Shown: positions 1 to 9,188, numbered from the stretch's first letter. The stretch: 64,000 nt of DNA from Enterobacter soli ATCC BAA-2102 (GCF_001654845.1 NZ_LXES01000025.1:62001-126000); one strand, 5' to 3'. The notes: generated from the sequence alone by a model not told the origin. Program-made: numbers and translations.

Positions 1-755
1 TGGTGTTGACGCTTTACCCTCTGAGCCTGTTGATCCAGTCTGAGTTTGGGATGCTGATCCCACAGGCCATTATGTCTATCTTTAAACCACTGGTCTCTGC
101 GGCGGACTCATTACCGGCGATCCTGCTGGCGGTACTGATTGGCCACTTGCTGTGGTTTGCGGGTATCCACGGGGCGGCAATTGTCTCCGGGATGCTGCAA
201 ATGTTCTGGCTGACCAACCTCGGTGCAAACCAGACGGCACTGGCAGCCAGCCAGCCGCTGCCACATATCTTTATGGAAGCGTTCTGGACGTTCTTTATCG
301 TGATCGGTGGTTCGGGTGCCACGATGGGGTTGGTTATCTGCTACCTGCGCAGCCGCTCCGCACACCTGCGTTCGATTGGCCGTCTGAGCGTGGTACCAAG
401 CTTCTTTAACATCAACGAACCCGTTATTTTCGGTACCCCAATTGTCATGAACCCGGTGTTCTTTATTCCCTTCCTGCTGGCACCGATGGTTAACGCCGTG
501 CTGGCGTGGGCGGCAATGAAGCTGGATCTGATTGGACGCGTGATTTCAGTTGTTCCCTGGACGGCACCTGCACCTGTCGGCGCGGCCTGGGCACTCGGCT
601 GGGACTTCCGTGCTGCGGTGCTGGTGATTCTGCTGGCGCTGGTTTCCGCCATCATCTACTTCCCGTTCTTCAAAGTGTACGAGAAGCAGCTGCTGGAGCA
701 GGAAGCAGAAGAAGCGCAGCGTAATGCCGAAGAGGACAACCAACAAGTTGCCTAG
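1..755 (+). CDS. PTS lactose/cellobiose-type IIC component, 3' part
   Basis: C-terminal part (about 250 residues visible) of a membrane sugar permease of the phosphotransferase system; the 5' end lies before the window. Visible are alternating hydrophobic segments, the segment WFAGIHGAA and the conserved FNINEPVIFGTPIVMNP stretch typical of the lactose/cellobiose EIIC family, which forms the substrate-binding region. The protein ends in a short Glu/Gln-rich cytoplasmic tail. A strong terminator follows directly, so this is the last gene of its transcript. The sugar cannot be read from the sequence; cellobiose or another beta-glucoside is plausible from the family only. Confidence 0.85.
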   Translation, partial: VLTLYPLSLLIQSEFGMLIPQAIMSIFKPLVSAADSLPAILLAVLIGHLLWFAGIHGAAIVSGMLQMFWLTNLGANQTALAASQPLPHIFMEAFWTFFIVIGGSGATMGLVICYLRSRSAHLRSIGRLSVVPSFFNINEPVIFGTPIVMNPVFFIPFLLAPMVNAVLAWAAMKLDLIGRVISVVPWTAPAPVGAAWALGWDFRAAVLVILLALVSAIIYFPFFKVYEKQLLEQEAEEAQRNAEEDNQQVA

Positions 756-763
756 GTAAAAGC

Positions 764-790
764 AAAACGGCAACTTCGGTTGCCGTTTTT
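764..790 (+). terminator. Rho-independent terminator after the PTS gene
   Basis: Stem AAAACGGCAAC closed by a TTCG tetraloop and followed by its complement ending in five T. It starts 9 bases after the stop codon of the PTS IIC gene. Confidence 0.9.
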
Positions 791-800
791 GATATTTGTC

Positions 801-821
801 CCCTCTCCCGGTGGGAGAGGG
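801..821. repeat. CCCTCTCCC palindromic repeat, copy A
   Basis: Perfect inverted repeat CCCTCTCCC / GGGAGAGGG with a 3-base loop, between the PTS terminator and the end of fhuF. The same core recurs at 17417, 18202, 23779, 23824 and 25965, with related partial arms at 25912 and 26361, so it is a dispersed family and not simply a terminator. Confidence 0.8.
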
Positions 822-843
822 CATCGCCGGGCAAATCACACCA

Positions 844-1632
844 TTACTTCAGCGTACAATCCCCACATTGCTGAACATCCGGCAAGCGATAGCGCTGACA
901 GCAGGTACGACGAACCAGAAGCCCGTCACGTGGCACAACGGTGCGGAACAGCGGGTTATCGCGGCCATCGGAAAGTTGTTTGGCAAAGAAACAGGACTGG
1001 CGCAGGGCTTCGACTTTCTCATCGCCGAGTAGCGGTTTCATCTCCGTCAGATACCAGTGAATTAAATAACCGGTATTACTCCAGATTAGCTTCCCGTTAA
1101 TTTCACCCGTCTCTTCCAGTGCATCAATCACCGGGATCAAAGCGCGAGTGACAAGGCTCTCCATGCGCTGCTGGGCGGAAAGATGTCCCGCGTGTTTATC
1201 TTCATGGAGATCAATCCAGAAACAGGCCGCTCGCCCGGTTTCGTGGAACTCTACGTGGAAAAATTCCGGGGAGAGGTCCAGCATCGCGTCCTGGGTTAAC
1301 AGGGCCAGCATCATCGGAGGAACCATCAACCCGACATACCACTGCGCCCAGAGGGAGAGCAGCGGTTTGTTTTCCCGCGCCATAGTGGGCTGGTTGCGAT
1401 AGATATGGTCTGAATAGGCGGCAAACAAGGATTGCCGCTCTACCGGAGTACGCCACTGAGCAAGCGTCATGGCGTGATGTGGGTGTGGTTCATCCAGCTT
1501 TATGAAATCCAGCAGATGAGCGCGCGTTTCGGCGATTTTCTCCCGAATGGCGTCCGCAAGCGTAACACTCCCCGTGGAGAGACTGGCTCGCCAGAGTAGA
1601 GGTTCAACGGCTTGTGCGGTACGAGTGGCCAT
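844..1632 (-). CDS. fhuF: Ferric-siderophore reductase FhuF
   Basis: 262-residue cytoplasmic iron-sulfur protein that reduces ferric iron in hydroxamate-type siderophores after uptake. The C-terminus carries the diagnostic CC-x10-C-x2-C cluster (residues 244-260), which binds an unusual [2Fe-2S] centre. Length agrees with the E. coli protein. An AT-rich Fur-box-like sequence lies about 20-40 bases upstream of the start, consistent with iron repression. The gene converges on the upstream PTS gene and is transcribed alone; the next gene, a diguanylate cyclase, lies about 95 bases behind it on the same strand. Confidence 0.95.
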   Translation of the reverse strand: MATRTAQAVEPLLWRASLSTGSVTLADAIREKIAETRAHLLDFIKLDEPHPHHAMTLAQWRTPVERQSLFAAYSDHIYRNQPTMARENKPLLSLWAQWYVGLMVPPMMLALLTQDAMLDLSPEFFHVEFHETGRAACFWIDLHEDKHAGHLSAQQRMESLVTRALIPVIDALEETGEINGKLIWSNTGYLIHWYLTEMKPLLGDEKVEALRQSCFFAKQLSDGRDNPLFRTVVPRDGLLVRRTCCQRYRLPDVQQCGDCTLK

Positions 1633-1650
1633 AGTTTCGGATAGGAATCT

Positions 1651-1669
1651 AAATGATAATGATTGCCAA
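1651..1669 (-). promoter_or_regulatory. Fur-box-like site upstream of fhuF
   Basis: AAATGATAATGATTGCCAA resembles the 19-bp Fur consensus (GATAATGATAATCATTATC), best in its left half. It lies 19-37 bases upstream of the fhuF start codon, where bound Fur would cover the promoter. Known iron regulation of fhuF in E. coli supports the call. Confidence 0.7.
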
Positions 1670-1727
1670 TCCTAACTATAGATAATACCGATCGCAAGAC
1701 TTTTGTCCGGGATGTGCGACAGCGCAG

Positions 1728-2792
1728 TTAAGTCGTTTGCAGCTCTTCGCTGTACAGGATGTTGTTACGCCCCATATGCTTGGCTTCATAAAGCGCTTTA
1801 TCCGCTTTTTCCAGCGCCGCTTCGACGTCTTCCCCTTCAAAAATGGCAATACCAATACTGATGGTGACATTGGTTGCCACGCTTTCATTGAACATATGCG
1901 GGATTTTTAAATCGTACACTTTCTGGCGGATGCGCTCAGCCGTCAGTCGCGCATTCTCAAGTGAGATGTTGGTCAGCAGCACCATAAACTCTTCGCCACC
2001 AAAGCGGGCAACGATGTCGCGCGAACGCACAGCGTCACGGATCGCCGCAGAGACGCGGATCAGCGCCTGATCGCCCATCATATGACCGTAGTGGTCGTTG
2101 TATGCCTTGAAGTGGTCGATATCCAGCAGCAGAACAAAATGCTCGCCGTTTTCCACTGTTGGCAGGTTATCGAGCCTGGTTTGCAGGCCACGTCGGTTAT
2201 ACAGACCAGTGAGCGGGTCCACCATGGTGAGGTCGGTAAGGGTTTCTCGCTCTTCCAGTAAGCGGGTAAGCAATTCCTGGGCGAAATTGTCATTACGTCT
2301 TTGTAAAACGTGATGAATACCAATAGCCACCATCGGCAGGGCAAAGGAGTAGGCCATTCGCAGCCAGCTGTCATGATTGCTTAACCACAGGCAGACGACA
2401 AAAGTTGGCAACGAGTGCAACGTAAATGCTTTGATATTACTGACAAAAGCCAGCGAACCAATAAAAAGCACCGTTAATAATGCCATGACCAGATAGGTGG
2501 CCTGATCGTGCGTAAGCAACGAAAATTTAGCGGTGATTTGCCAGGCCCACAAAAGACCAAATATCGCTGAAACAACAGGAATATTTATTTTTCGTTTTTT
2601 GTTTTTCCAGTGCCAGATGAGCAAACCGATGCTGAGCGTAAAAATAGCGAACAAGGGGATGGATAACAGGCGGACAGAATAGAGCGGGTTTGTTACCGAG
2701 AACAGTGCAGAAGCAGCATTCAAGGATAAAAACAAACGTAAAGATAATTGATATTTCTTGTTGACCAAAGAACGCCAGGATTGTGATGTCAT
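1728..2792 (-). CDS. Membrane-anchored diguanylate cyclase (GGDEF)
   Basis: 354-residue inner-membrane enzyme expected to make cyclic di-GMP from two GTP. Residues about 20-165 hold several hydrophobic segments forming an N-terminal membrane sensor module. A short linker leads to a GGDEF domain (about 187-350) with the DPLTGLYNRRG signature, active-site GGEEF at 265-269 and an intact product-inhibition I-site RSRD at 256-259, five residues before it. It is therefore probably catalytically active and feedback-controlled. The sensor module is not one I can assign to a named class. There is no partner phosphodiesterase nearby. It sits between two genes preceded by Fur-box-like sites, but I saw no clear Fur box of its own. 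Confidence 0.9.
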   Translation of the reverse strand: MTSQSWRSLVNKKYQLSLRLFLSLNAASALFSVTNPLYSVRLLSIPLFAIFTLSIGLLIWHWKNKKRKINIPVVSAIFGLLWAWQITAKFSLLTHDQATYLVMALLTVLFIGSLAFVSNIKAFTLHSLPTFVVCLWLSNHDSWLRMAYSFALPMVAIGIHHVLQRRNDNFAQELLTRLLEERETLTDLTMVDPLTGLYNRRGLQTRLDNLPTVENGEHFVLLLDIDHFKAYNDHYGHMMGDQALIRVSAAIRDAVRSRDIVARFGGEEFMVLLTNISLENARLTAERIRQKVYDLKIPHMFNESVATNVTISIGIAIFEGEDVEAALEKADKALYEAKHMGRNNILYSEELQTT

Positions 2793-2992
2793 ATTAGTGC
2801 GTTTATTAATATTATTTAATTAAAACAAACAAATAGGTGTTGGTTTGGAATTGTGAGTGCAAAAAAATTCGAATTATAATTATCAGAAAACGGTTACGGC
2901 AGTTAACAGGTGAGCAATTTATCACCTTAGACATTTCCTGTCATTATGGGAAAGGTAAAGGTCGATGAATTCTTGTTCCGCATGCTGACAGG

Positions 2993-3024
2993 TGATAATT
3001 ATTATCATATGATATTGATTATCA
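2993..3024 (+). promoter_or_regulatory. Two tandem Fur boxes before yjjZ
   Basis: TGATAATTATTATCA (2993-3007) is a perfect 7-1-7 inverted repeat. TGATATTGATTATCA (3010-3024) is a near-perfect second one two bases later. Both match the Fur 7-1-7 model and end about 24 bases before the yjjZ start. Confidence 0.85.
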
Positions 3025-3047
3025 TTATTGGTGTGAGAGAGCTAACC

Positions 3048-3278
3048 ATGTTGAGTAAAGCGCTGGGAAGTGCCTGGGGTGTGTTGTTGCCTGGGGTGAT
3101 CATTGGCGGTCTGATGTTTGCCGATCTCTCTGTCGACATCTGGAAACTGATTATTGTGTCAGGGTTACTGATGACATCGGCGATGATCTGGCATAAGCAA
3201 TTACGGCACTTTGTGTTGTTGCCATCATGCGTTGCGCTGGTTAGCGGAATGCTGGTGATACTGATGAGTTTGAAATAA
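3048..3278 (+). CDS. yjjZ: Small membrane protein YjjZ (DUF1435)
   Basis: 76-residue protein of unknown function with about three hydrophobic segments (roughly residues 9-24, 28-45 and 50-74), so probably an inner-membrane protein. The start at MLSKALGSAWG is chosen because it matches the N-terminus of the E. coli homologue and has a purine-rich GAGAGAG upstream. The longer in-frame start at 2946 would run translation through the two Fur boxes and is unlikely. The tandem Fur boxes suggest it is made under iron limitation. It points away from the diguanylate cyclase. Confidence 0.8.
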   Translation: MLSKALGSAWGVLLPGVIIGGLMFADLSVDIWKLIIVSGLLMTSAMIWHKQLRHFVLLPSCVALVSGMLVILMSLK

Positions 3279-3319
3279 AGAAAAAAACGGAAGGAACATC
3301 AGAGGGATAATAAGATAAT

Positions 3320-3405
3320 TGGTGCGAGGGGGGGGACTCGAACCCCCACATCCTAAGGACACTAACACCTGAAGCTAGCGCGTCTACCAATTCCGCCACC
3401 TTCGC
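3320..3405 (-). tRNA. leuV: tRNA-Leu (CAG), third of cluster
   Basis: 86-nt class II tRNA with encoded CCA. The anticodon CAG corresponds to plus-strand ctg at 3369-3371. The acceptor stem GCGAAGG pairs with the 3' arm, the variable arm is long, and the T arm reads GGTTCGAGTCC. It is the last of three near-identical copies transcribed from the promoter near 3690. Order equals the E. coli leuQPV operon. Confidence 0.97.
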
Positions 3406-3439
3406 ACAGTCATCTTACTATTTTTTGATATCGCCTCGT

Positions 3440-3525
3440 TGGTGCGAGGGGGGGGACTCGAACCCCCACATCCTAAGGACACTAACACCTGAAGCTAGCG
3501 CGTCTACCAATTCCGCCACCTTCGC
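3440..3525 (-). tRNA. leuP: tRNA-Leu (CAG), second of cluster
   Basis: 86-nt tRNA identical over its whole length to the copy at 3320-3405, with encoded CCA and anticodon CAG. It lies 34 bases from the neighbour on one side and 28 bases from the other, so all three are presumably cut from one precursor. Confidence 0.97.
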
Positions 3526-3553
3526 CCAGTGCGAGCAATATCAACGTGATTTA

Positions 3554-3639
3554 TGGTGCGAGGGGGGGGACTCGAACCCCCACATCCAAAGGACACTAAC
3601 ACCTGAAGCTAGCGCGTCTACCAATTCCGCCACCTTCGC
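3554..3639 (-). tRNA. leuQ: tRNA-Leu (CAG), first of cluster
   Basis: Promoter-proximal copy of the cluster: same anticodon CAG and CCA end. It differs from the other two by one base in the variable arm (plus strand CATCCAAAGG here, CATCCTAAGG in the others). Confidence 0.97.
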
Positions 3640-3680
3640 ATACCATCGATACTGTAAAAGTATCGTAACCACGGAGGCGC

Positions 3681-3708
3681 ATTCTAGATGTTTTCAGCTT
3701 TTCGTCAA
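3681..3708 (-). promoter_or_regulatory. Promoter of the tRNA-Leu cluster
   Basis: On the minus strand TTGACG (3703-3708) is followed after 16 bases by TAGAAT (3681-3686), then a GC-rich discriminator GCGCC. This layout is typical of stable-RNA promoters under stringent control. Confidence 0.8.
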
Positions 3709-3762
3709 CAGAAAAGTGCGCGCTATGCCTTGATTGATGCAAAAATGGTCGGAACAGCGACG

Positions 3763-3803
3763 TCTGTTTGCCGGAAGGTACTGACGCTTATCCGGCAAAC
3801 AGA
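3763..3803. repeat. REP-type palindrome between tRNAs and rsmC
   Basis: Inverted repeat TCTGTTTGCCGGA / TCCGGCAAACAGA with a 15-base centre containing GACGCT, resembling an enterobacterial REP unit. It lies just after the rsmC stop codon in the transcribed direction of rsmC and may act as its 3' mRNA end. Confidence 0.75.
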
Positions 3804-3811
3804 TCCGGGGA

Positions 3812-4840
3812 TTACTTTTTGGCCTGACGCGTCATCACGGTGCGGTACACCTTAAAGCGTCCGGTCTGGGCAATCACTTCGTGGAAGCCGAAGGTTTCAT
3901 CCAGCACTTTCGGGTACGCCAGGAAGGCGTTGGCGACGATACGCAGTTCACCACCGCTGTTCAGGTGACGTACTGCGCCGCGGATCAGGGTTTGCGCCGC
4001 TTCAAGGCTGGTTTCCATCCCGTCGTGGAACGGCGGGTTAGAGATGATCATGTCAAAGCGACCAGTCACGTCAGAGAAGACGTTGCTGGCGATCACTTCA
4101 CCTTCAAAACCGTTTGCGGCAAGCGTAGCACGGCTGGCTTCAACCGCTGGCGCACTGACATCACACAAGGTTAAGCGTACTTTTGGTGAATGGCTGGCCA
4201 GCACTGTTGCCAGCACGCCCGCACCACAGCCCACGTCCAACACTTTACCTTTGGTATGCGGCGTCAGGGTGGAGAGCAGCAGTTTGCTGCCTACGTCCAG
4301 ATAGTCGCGGCTGAAAACGCCCGGAAGGGTTTTGATGGTCAAATCATCAAGCTGATATTCGCCCCAGAATTTATCTGCATCAAACGATGGCTGTTTTTCC
4401 AGGCGACCGTGGTACAGGCCACAGCGGCGGGCGCTGTCGACTTTGTTCAGCGGCGCGTACTCTTCCAGCATCTGTTCAGCACTGCGCACGCCGCTGCGGT
4501 TTTCACCCACTACGAAGATGTCGCAACCCACTGGCAGCAGGGAAAGCAGGTTCATCAGCTGGAATTGCGCTTCAGGTTTATTCTTCGGCCAGTAGTAGAT
4601 CAGCGTGTCGCAATCGGCAACGTCGCTTTGCTCTGCCACCAGGCTAAAGCGCGCACGCTCGCCCATCTGGCGGCTCAGCACCTGCCAGTGGTGGTAATAT
4701 TGTGTGTGGGCACGGCTTTCAGCACAGTCGAAACGCGCAGGCAGGTCATCCTGCATATCTCCGGCAAACAGAATACGGCTTTCTTCGAAATCATCACTGT
4801 GACGCAGCAAGACTTCACTTGCCGGGGTAAATGCAGACAT
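3812..4840 (-). CDS. rsmC: 16S rRNA m2G1207 methyltransferase RsmC
   Basis: 342-residue S-adenosylmethionine-dependent enzyme that methylates N2 of G1207 in 16S rRNA on the 30S particle. It has the two-domain layout of the family: an N-terminal methyltransferase-like domain that has lost the cofactor motif (about 1-155) and a catalytic C-terminal domain with the cofactor loop LDVGCGAG (201-208) and the base-methylation motif NPPFHDG (268-274). It is divergent from holD with about 100 bases between them. Confidence 0.96.
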   Translation of the reverse strand: MSAFTPASEVLLRHSDDFEESRILFAGDMQDDLPARFDCAESRAHTQYYHHWQVLSRQMGERARFSLVAEQSDVADCDTLIYYWPKNKPEAQFQLMNLLSLLPVGCDIFVVGENRSGVRSAEQMLEEYAPLNKVDSARRCGLYHGRLEKQPSFDADKFWGEYQLDDLTIKTLPGVFSRDYLDVGSKLLLSTLTPHTKGKVLDVGCGAGVLATVLASHSPKVRLTLCDVSAPAVEASRATLAANGFEGEVIASNVFSDVTGRFDMIISNPPFHDGMETSLEAAQTLIRGAVRHLNSGGELRIVANAFLAYPKVLDETFGFHEVIAQTGRFKVYRTVMTRQAKK

Positions 4841-4942
4841 GAATTGTTCCTCAATAAACTCAGGCGGGGATTATAGTAGGTAGATGGCGCACTTTCGACA
4901 CATTTGCTATATTTGCGCGCCTGAGAGACAGGAGCTTTCCCT

Positions 4943-5356
4943 ATGACATCCCGACGAGACTGGCAGTTGCAGCAACTGGGTATTACCCAGTGGGCCTTGC
5001 GTCGCCCGACGGCGTTGCAGGGTGAAATTGCCATCGCTATTCCTGCGCATGTTCGCCTGGTGATGGTGGCGGAGGCGCTGCCTGCCCTGAATGAAGCCCT
5101 TATTGGCGATGTCCTTCTTAGCCTGAAGCTCACGCCCGATCAGGTATTACAGCTGACGCCAGAACGGGTCGCGATGCTGCCTCCTGACAGCCGCTGTAAC
5201 AGCTGGCGGATGGGAGAGGTGGACGAACTCGCCCTTGAGGGAAGCCAGATCAGCTCTCCCGTGCTGGAAGAGCTAAAAGCAAACCCAAAAGCGCGCAGCG
5301 CGCTGTGGCAACAAATCTGCAAATATGAACACGATTTCTTCCCTCACGACGCCTGA
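4943..5356 (+). CDS. holD: DNA polymerase III psi subunit HolD
   Basis: 137 residues, the same length as E. coli psi. It links the chi subunit and SSB to the tau/gamma clamp loader. The conserved N-terminus (MTSRRDWQLQQLGITQW), which binds the clamp loader, is intact, and so is the C-terminal ICKYEHDFF. Its 3' end overlaps rimI by 32 bases, so the two are co-transcribed and probably coupled in translation. Confidence 0.95.
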   Translation: MTSRRDWQLQQLGITQWALRRPTALQGEIAIAIPAHVRLVMVAEALPALNEALIGDVLLSLKLTPDQVLQLTPERVAMLPPDSRCNSWRMGEVDELALEGSQISSPVLEELKANPKARSALWQQICKYEHDFFPHDA

Positions 5357-5768
5357 TCTGACGACAGCGTTCGCGATTGAAACACGCGCCCACGCGTTTC
5401 CGTGGAGTGAAAAAACATTCGCCAGTAACCAGGGCGACCGCTATCTGAACTACCGTCTGGATGTCGATGGCACGATGGCCGCATTTGCCATCACTCAGGT
5501 CGTTCTGGATGAAGCAACGCTGTTTAACATCGCGGTTGACCCAGCGTTTCAGCGTCGAGGGCTGGGAAGGGAGCTGCTGGAGTATTTAATTCGCGAGCTT
5601 GAAACCCGTGACGTTTTCACTCTGTGGCTGGAAGTACGCGCATCGAATGTCGCCGCCATCGCACTCTATGAAAGCTTAGGCTTTAACGAGGCGACAATCC
5701 GCCGTAACTACTACCCCACCGCAGAGGGACGTGAAGACGCCATCATCATGGCTCTGCCGCTTGGATAA
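5325..5768 (+). CDS. rimI: Ribosomal protein S18 N-alpha-acetyltransferase RimI
   Basis: 147-residue GNAT-fold enzyme that acetylates the N-terminal alanine of ribosomal protein S18. The acetyl-CoA loop QRRGLG is at 76-81, and Glu103 and Tyr115, the residues described as general base and acid in the Salmonella enzyme, are both present at the same positions. The start lies inside holD in another frame, matching the arrangement in E. coli. yjjG follows after 19 bases. Confidence 0.95.
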   Translation: MNTISSLTTPDLTTAFAIETRAHAFPWSEKTFASNQGDRYLNYRLDVDGTMAAFAITQVVLDEATLFNIAVDPAFQRRGLGRELLEYLIRELETRDVFTLWLEVRASNVAAIALYESLGFNEATIRRNYYPTAEGREDAIIMALPLG

Positions 5769-5787
5769 CTAAAATAAGGTTGTAACG

Positions 5788-6465
5788 ATGAAATGGGACT
5801 GGATTTTCTTTGATGCCGACGAAACGCTGTTTACGTTTGACTCGTTCGGTGGCCTACAGCGGATGTTTCTGGATTATAGCGTTACCTTCACCGCTGAGGA
5901 TTTTCAGGACTATCAGGCGGTTAACAAACCGCTGTGGGTGGATTACCAGAACGGTTCTATCACCGCGTTACAGCTGCAACATCAGCGCTTTGATGTGTGG
6001 GCAGAGCGTCTGAAGGTGAGCCCAGGTTCACTGAATGATGCCTTCCTGAATGCGATGGCCGATATCTGCGCGCCGCTGCCGGGTGCAGTTTCCCTGCTGG
6101 ATTCCCTGAAAGGCAAGGCGAAACTGGGCATCATTACCAACGGGTTTACGGCACTACAGCAGATCCGTCTTGAACGTACCGGCCTGCGCGATCATTTCGA
6201 TGCGCTGGTGATTTCCGAAGAAGTGGGCGTACCAAAACCCGATCCGCGTATTTTTGATTACGCGCTGGCGCAGGCAGGCAACCCTGACCGCGAACGCGTT
6301 CTGATGGTCGGGGACACCGCCGAGTCGGATATTCTGGGTGGCATGAACTCCGGTTTGTCGACCGTCTGGCTGAATGCGCACGGTCGCGTGCAGCCTGAAG
6401 GTATCCAGCCGACCTGGACCGTCTCGTCATTGAACGAACTGGAGCAACTCCTGTGTAAACAATGA
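5788..6465 (+). CDS. yjjG: Pyrimidine 5'-nucleotidase YjjG (HAD family)
   Basis: 225-residue HAD phosphatase; the E. coli homologue removes phosphate from dUMP, UMP and dTMP and protects against modified pyrimidines. All catalytic motifs are visible: DADET (nucleophile Asp9, acid/base Asp11), Thr117 in ITNGF, Lys150 in VPKPDP and the metal-binding GDTAESD (176-181). The cap inserted after motif I is of the helical type. Last gene of the holD-rimI-yjjG group; prfC follows after about 90 bases. Confidence 0.93.
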   Translation: MKWDWIFFDADETLFTFDSFGGLQRMFLDYSVTFTAEDFQDYQAVNKPLWVDYQNGSITALQLQHQRFDVWAERLKVSPGSLNDAFLNAMADICAPLPGAVSLLDSLKGKAKLGIITNGFTALQQIRLERTGLRDHFDALVISEEVGVPKPDPRIFDYALAQAGNPDRERVLMVGDTAESDILGGMNSGLSTVWLNAHGRVQPEGIQPTWTVSSLNELEQLLCKQ

Positions 6466-6556
6466 TTGCCTGCCCCCTGTTGATGGGTAAAATAGCCGCA
6501 ATTTTGTATTCCATGATGCGTGGCGTGCTGCCGCGCTTATAAAAGAAGATTTGATT

Positions 6557-8146
6557 ATGACGTTGTCTCCTTATCTGCAAGAGGTGGCCAAGCGCCGCAC
6601 TTTTGCCATTATCTCTCACCCGGATGCCGGTAAAACGACCATCACCGAAAAGGTGCTGCTGTTCGGACAGGCTATTCAGACTGCCGGTACGGTTAAAGGC
6701 CGTGGCTCCAGCCAGCACGCGAAATCCGACTGGATGGAGATGGAAAAGCAGCGTGGTATTTCGATTACCACCTCCGTGATGCAGTTCCCGTATCACGACT
6801 GCCTGGTGAACCTGCTGGATACCCCGGGCCACGAAGACTTCTCTGAAGATACCTACCGTACGCTGACGGCGGTTGACTGCTGTCTGATGGTGATCGACGC
6901 CGCAAAAGGTGTAGAAGACCGTACCCGTAAGCTGATGGAAGTTACCCGTCTGCGCGATACGCCGATCCTCACCTTTATGAACAAACTCGACCGTGACATC
7001 CGCGATCCGATGGAAGTGATGGATGAAGTGGAAAGCGAGCTGAAGATCGCCTGTGCGCCAATTACCTGGCCAATCGGCTGCGGTAAGTTGTTTAAAGGTG
7101 TTTACCACCTTTATAAAGATGAGACTTACCTGTATCAGACCGGTAAAGGCCACACCATTCAGGAAGTGCGTGTGGTGAAAGGCCTGGACAACCCGGAGCT
7201 GGACGTAGCGGTAGGCGAAGAGCTGGCCGCACAGCTGCGCGACGAGCTGGAGCTGGTGAAAGGCGCGTCTCACGAGTTTGGCAAAGAACTGTTCCTGGCA
7301 GGCGAAATTACCCCGGTCTTCTTCGGTACCGCGCTGGGTAACTTTGGTGTTGACCATATGCTCGACGGTCTGGTGGAGTGGGCGCCGCGCCCGATGCCAC
7401 GCAAAACCGACACCCGTGAAGTGGTCGCGCAGGAAGAGAAGTTCACCGGTTTCGTGTTTAAAATTCAGGCCAACATGGACCCGAAACACCGCGACCGCGT
7501 GGCCTTTATGCGCGTTGTGTCCGGTAAATATGAGAAAGGCATGAAGCTGCGCCAGGTGCGTATCGGTAAAGACGTGGTGATCTCCGATGCGCTGACCTTT
7601 ATGGCGGGCGATCGTTCTCACGTTGAAGAAGCGTACCCGGGTGACATCATCGGCTTGCATAACCACGGCACGATCCAGATTGGTGATACCTTCACCCAGG
7701 GCGAAATGATGAAGTTCACCGGCATCCCGAACTTTGCGCCGGAGCTGTTCCGTCGTATTCGTCTGCGCGATCCTCTGAAGCAGAAACAGCTGCTGAAAGG
7801 CCTGGTACAGCTTTCCGAAGAGGGTGCAGTACAGGTGTTCCGCCCAATCGCGAACAACGATCTGATCGTGGGTGCGGTCGGTGTGCTGCAGTTTGACGTG
7901 GTAGTTGCGCGTCTTAAGAGCGAATACAACGTTGAAGCGATTTACGAATCTGTAAACGTGGCGACCGCGCGCTGGGTTGAGTGTTCTGACGTGAAGAAAT
8001 TCGAAGAATTTAAGCGTAAGAACGAGATCCAGCTGGCGCTCGATGGCGGCGATAACCTGACGTACATCGCCCCAACCATGGTTAACCTGAACCTGACGCA
8101 GGAACGCTATCCTGATGTTCAGTTCCGCAAAACGCGCGAACACTAA
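6557..8146 (+). CDS. prfC: Peptide chain release factor 3 (RF3)
   Basis: 529-residue GTPase that ejects RF1/RF2 from the ribosome after termination. G1 is SHPDAGKTT near residue 20, the switch region is [10 protein letters not shown], and DTPGH and NKLD follow; domains II and III complete the usual length. The ATG at 6557 gives exactly the E. coli N-terminus [10 protein letters not shown]; the in-frame TTG six bases upstream is not needed. A terminator follows 9 bases after the stop. Confidence 0.98.
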   Translation: MTLSPYLQEVAKRRTFAIISHPDAGKTTITEKVLLFGQAIQTAGTVKGRGSSQHAKSDWMEMEKQRGISITTSVMQFPYHDCLVNLLDTPGHEDFSEDTYRTLTAVDCCLMVIDAAKGVEDRTRKLMEVTRLRDTPILTFMNKLDRDIRDPMEVMDEVESELKIACAPITWPIGCGKLFKGVYHLYKDETYLYQTGKGHTIQEVRVVKGLDNPELDVAVGEELAAQLRDELELVKGASHEFGKELFLAGEITPVFFGTALGNFGVDHMLDGLVEWAPRPMPRKTDTREVVAQEEKFTGFVFKIQANMDPKHRDRVAFMRVVSGKYEKGMKLRQVRIGKDVVISDALTFMAGDRSHVEEAYPGDIIGLHNHGTIQIGDTFTQGEMMKFTGIPNFAPELFRRIRLRDPLKQKQLLKGLVQLSEEGAVQVFRPIANNDLIVGAVGVLQFDVVVARLKSEYNVEAIYESVNVATARWVECSDVKKFEEFKRKNEIQLALDGGDNLTYIAPTMVNLNLTQERYPDVQFRKTREH

Positions 8147-8155
8147 TCCCCTCTC

Positions 8156-8184
8156 AGAGCACGGTTTTCACCGTGCTCTTCTTA
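8156..8184 (+). terminator. Terminator after prfC
   Basis: Stem AGAGCACGGT / ACCGTGCTCT with a four-base loop, followed by TCTT. It lies 9 bases downstream of prfC. Confidence 0.85.
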
Positions 8185-8450
8185 ATTCCCTGCCTTATTA
8201 GACCCTTGCGGAATGTTCTTAAATCATCCCGTTCTTCGTTGTTTCGCCTGTTTTTTGACCGATTCTGAATGCGACACCGCGAGACTGTTCTATATTTAAC
8301 TCAGTGTTTAACCTCGTCGTCGGGTGAATTGACTGTTTTGTTACATGAAATTGGTTTCCCTTACTGACTGTTGGTTTATTCACAGCATTTACAACTAACG
8401 AAAAGGAACGTTAGCCGCTCAAATAGCGAGCAAACTACAGGAACACATCG
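8185..8450 (+). promoter_or_regulatory. osmY promoter and long leader
   Basis: 266 bases without a gene. C-TATATTT at 8290-8297 matches the sigma-S preferred extended -10 element with a C just upstream and corresponds to the known osmY promoter of E. coli; no good -35 is seen, as usual for such promoters. This predicts an untranslated leader of about 145 bases. An ACAGGA Shine-Dalgarno sits about 8 bases before the start. Confidence 0.7.
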
Positions 8451-9068
8451 ATGAATATGACAAGACCTAAGATTTCAAAATCTCTGCTGGCCATAGCCCT
8501 GGGGTGCATCGTAACAAGTGGTTCTGCTTTTGCAGAAAACACCACGATGGATAAAGCTCAGTCCGCGGCGACAAGCACGGGGGAAAAAATCGATAGCTCG
8601 ATGAATAAAGTCGGTAACTTTATGGATGACAGCGCCATCACCGCCAAAGTGAAAGCCGCGCTGGTGGACGATAAAAACATCAAGAGTACCGATATCTCCG
8701 TCAAAACAGAGCGCAGCGTCGTTATGCTGAGCGGTTTTGTGGAAAGCCAGACCCAGGCTGAACAGGCTGTTTCGGTTGCAAAAGGGGTAGAAGGTGTAAC
8801 CTCCGTCAGCGACAAATTGCATGTCCGCGACAGTAAAAATGGCTCTATGAAGGGCTATGCCGGTGATGCTGCAACCACCAGTGAAATCAAAGCCAAACTG
8901 CTGGCTGATGACGTCGTACCGTCACGCAAAGTGAAAGTAGAAACAACCGATGGTGTGGTTCAGTTGTCCGGTACTGTTGATTCCCCGGCGCAAGTTGAGC
9001 GTGCCGAAGCCATTGCGAAAGCGGTTGATGGCGTCAAAAGCGTCAAAAACGATCTGAAATCGAAGTAA
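8451..9068 (+). CDS. osmY: Periplasmic osmotically induced chaperone OsmY
   Basis: 205 residues. Residues 1-28 form a signal peptide ending AFA, followed by mature sequence ENTTMDK. Two BON domains (about 58-125 and 137-204) follow; these bind lipid surfaces, and the E. coli protein acts as a periplasmic chaperone induced by osmotic stress and stationary phase. It is slightly longer than the E. coli form because of an insertion between signal peptide and first BON domain. A second in-frame ATG two codons later is an equally possible start. Confidence 0.95.
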   Translation: MNMTRPKISKSLLAIALGCIVTSGSAFAENTTMDKAQSAATSTGEKIDSSMNKVGNFMDDSAITAKVKAALVDDKNIKSTDISVKTERSVVMLSGFVESQTQAEQAVSVAKGVEGVTSVSDKLHVRDSKNGSMKGYAGDAATTSEIKAKLLADDVVPSRKVKVETTDGVVQLSGTVDSPAQVERAEAIAKAVDGVKSVKNDLKSK

Positions 9069-9188
9069 CACATCGCAATTCGTTCTTCTGACTGAGGCCA
9101 GAAGACGGAATAAGAATTACACCTGGAATCATTAGCAGTGAATGCTCGCGACTTGCGGTCGACATTAACTATGGTAAAGGAGAGTCTT

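Noticed and set aside
2946..3047. 34-residue N-terminal extension of YjjZ
   Set aside because: It would be encoded across the two Fur boxes and promoter; the shorter start matches the family.
3425..3733. A 102-codon frame containing twice a peptide CEGGDSNPHI...
   Set aside because: It is translation across the repeated tRNA-Leu genes. The repeated peptide comes from the repeated tRNA sequence, a known source of false gene calls.
6146..8143. A 665-codon open frame on the minus strand
   Set aside because: Antisense to prfC and the end of yjjG; the prfC protein is unmistakable and the opposite product has no family features.
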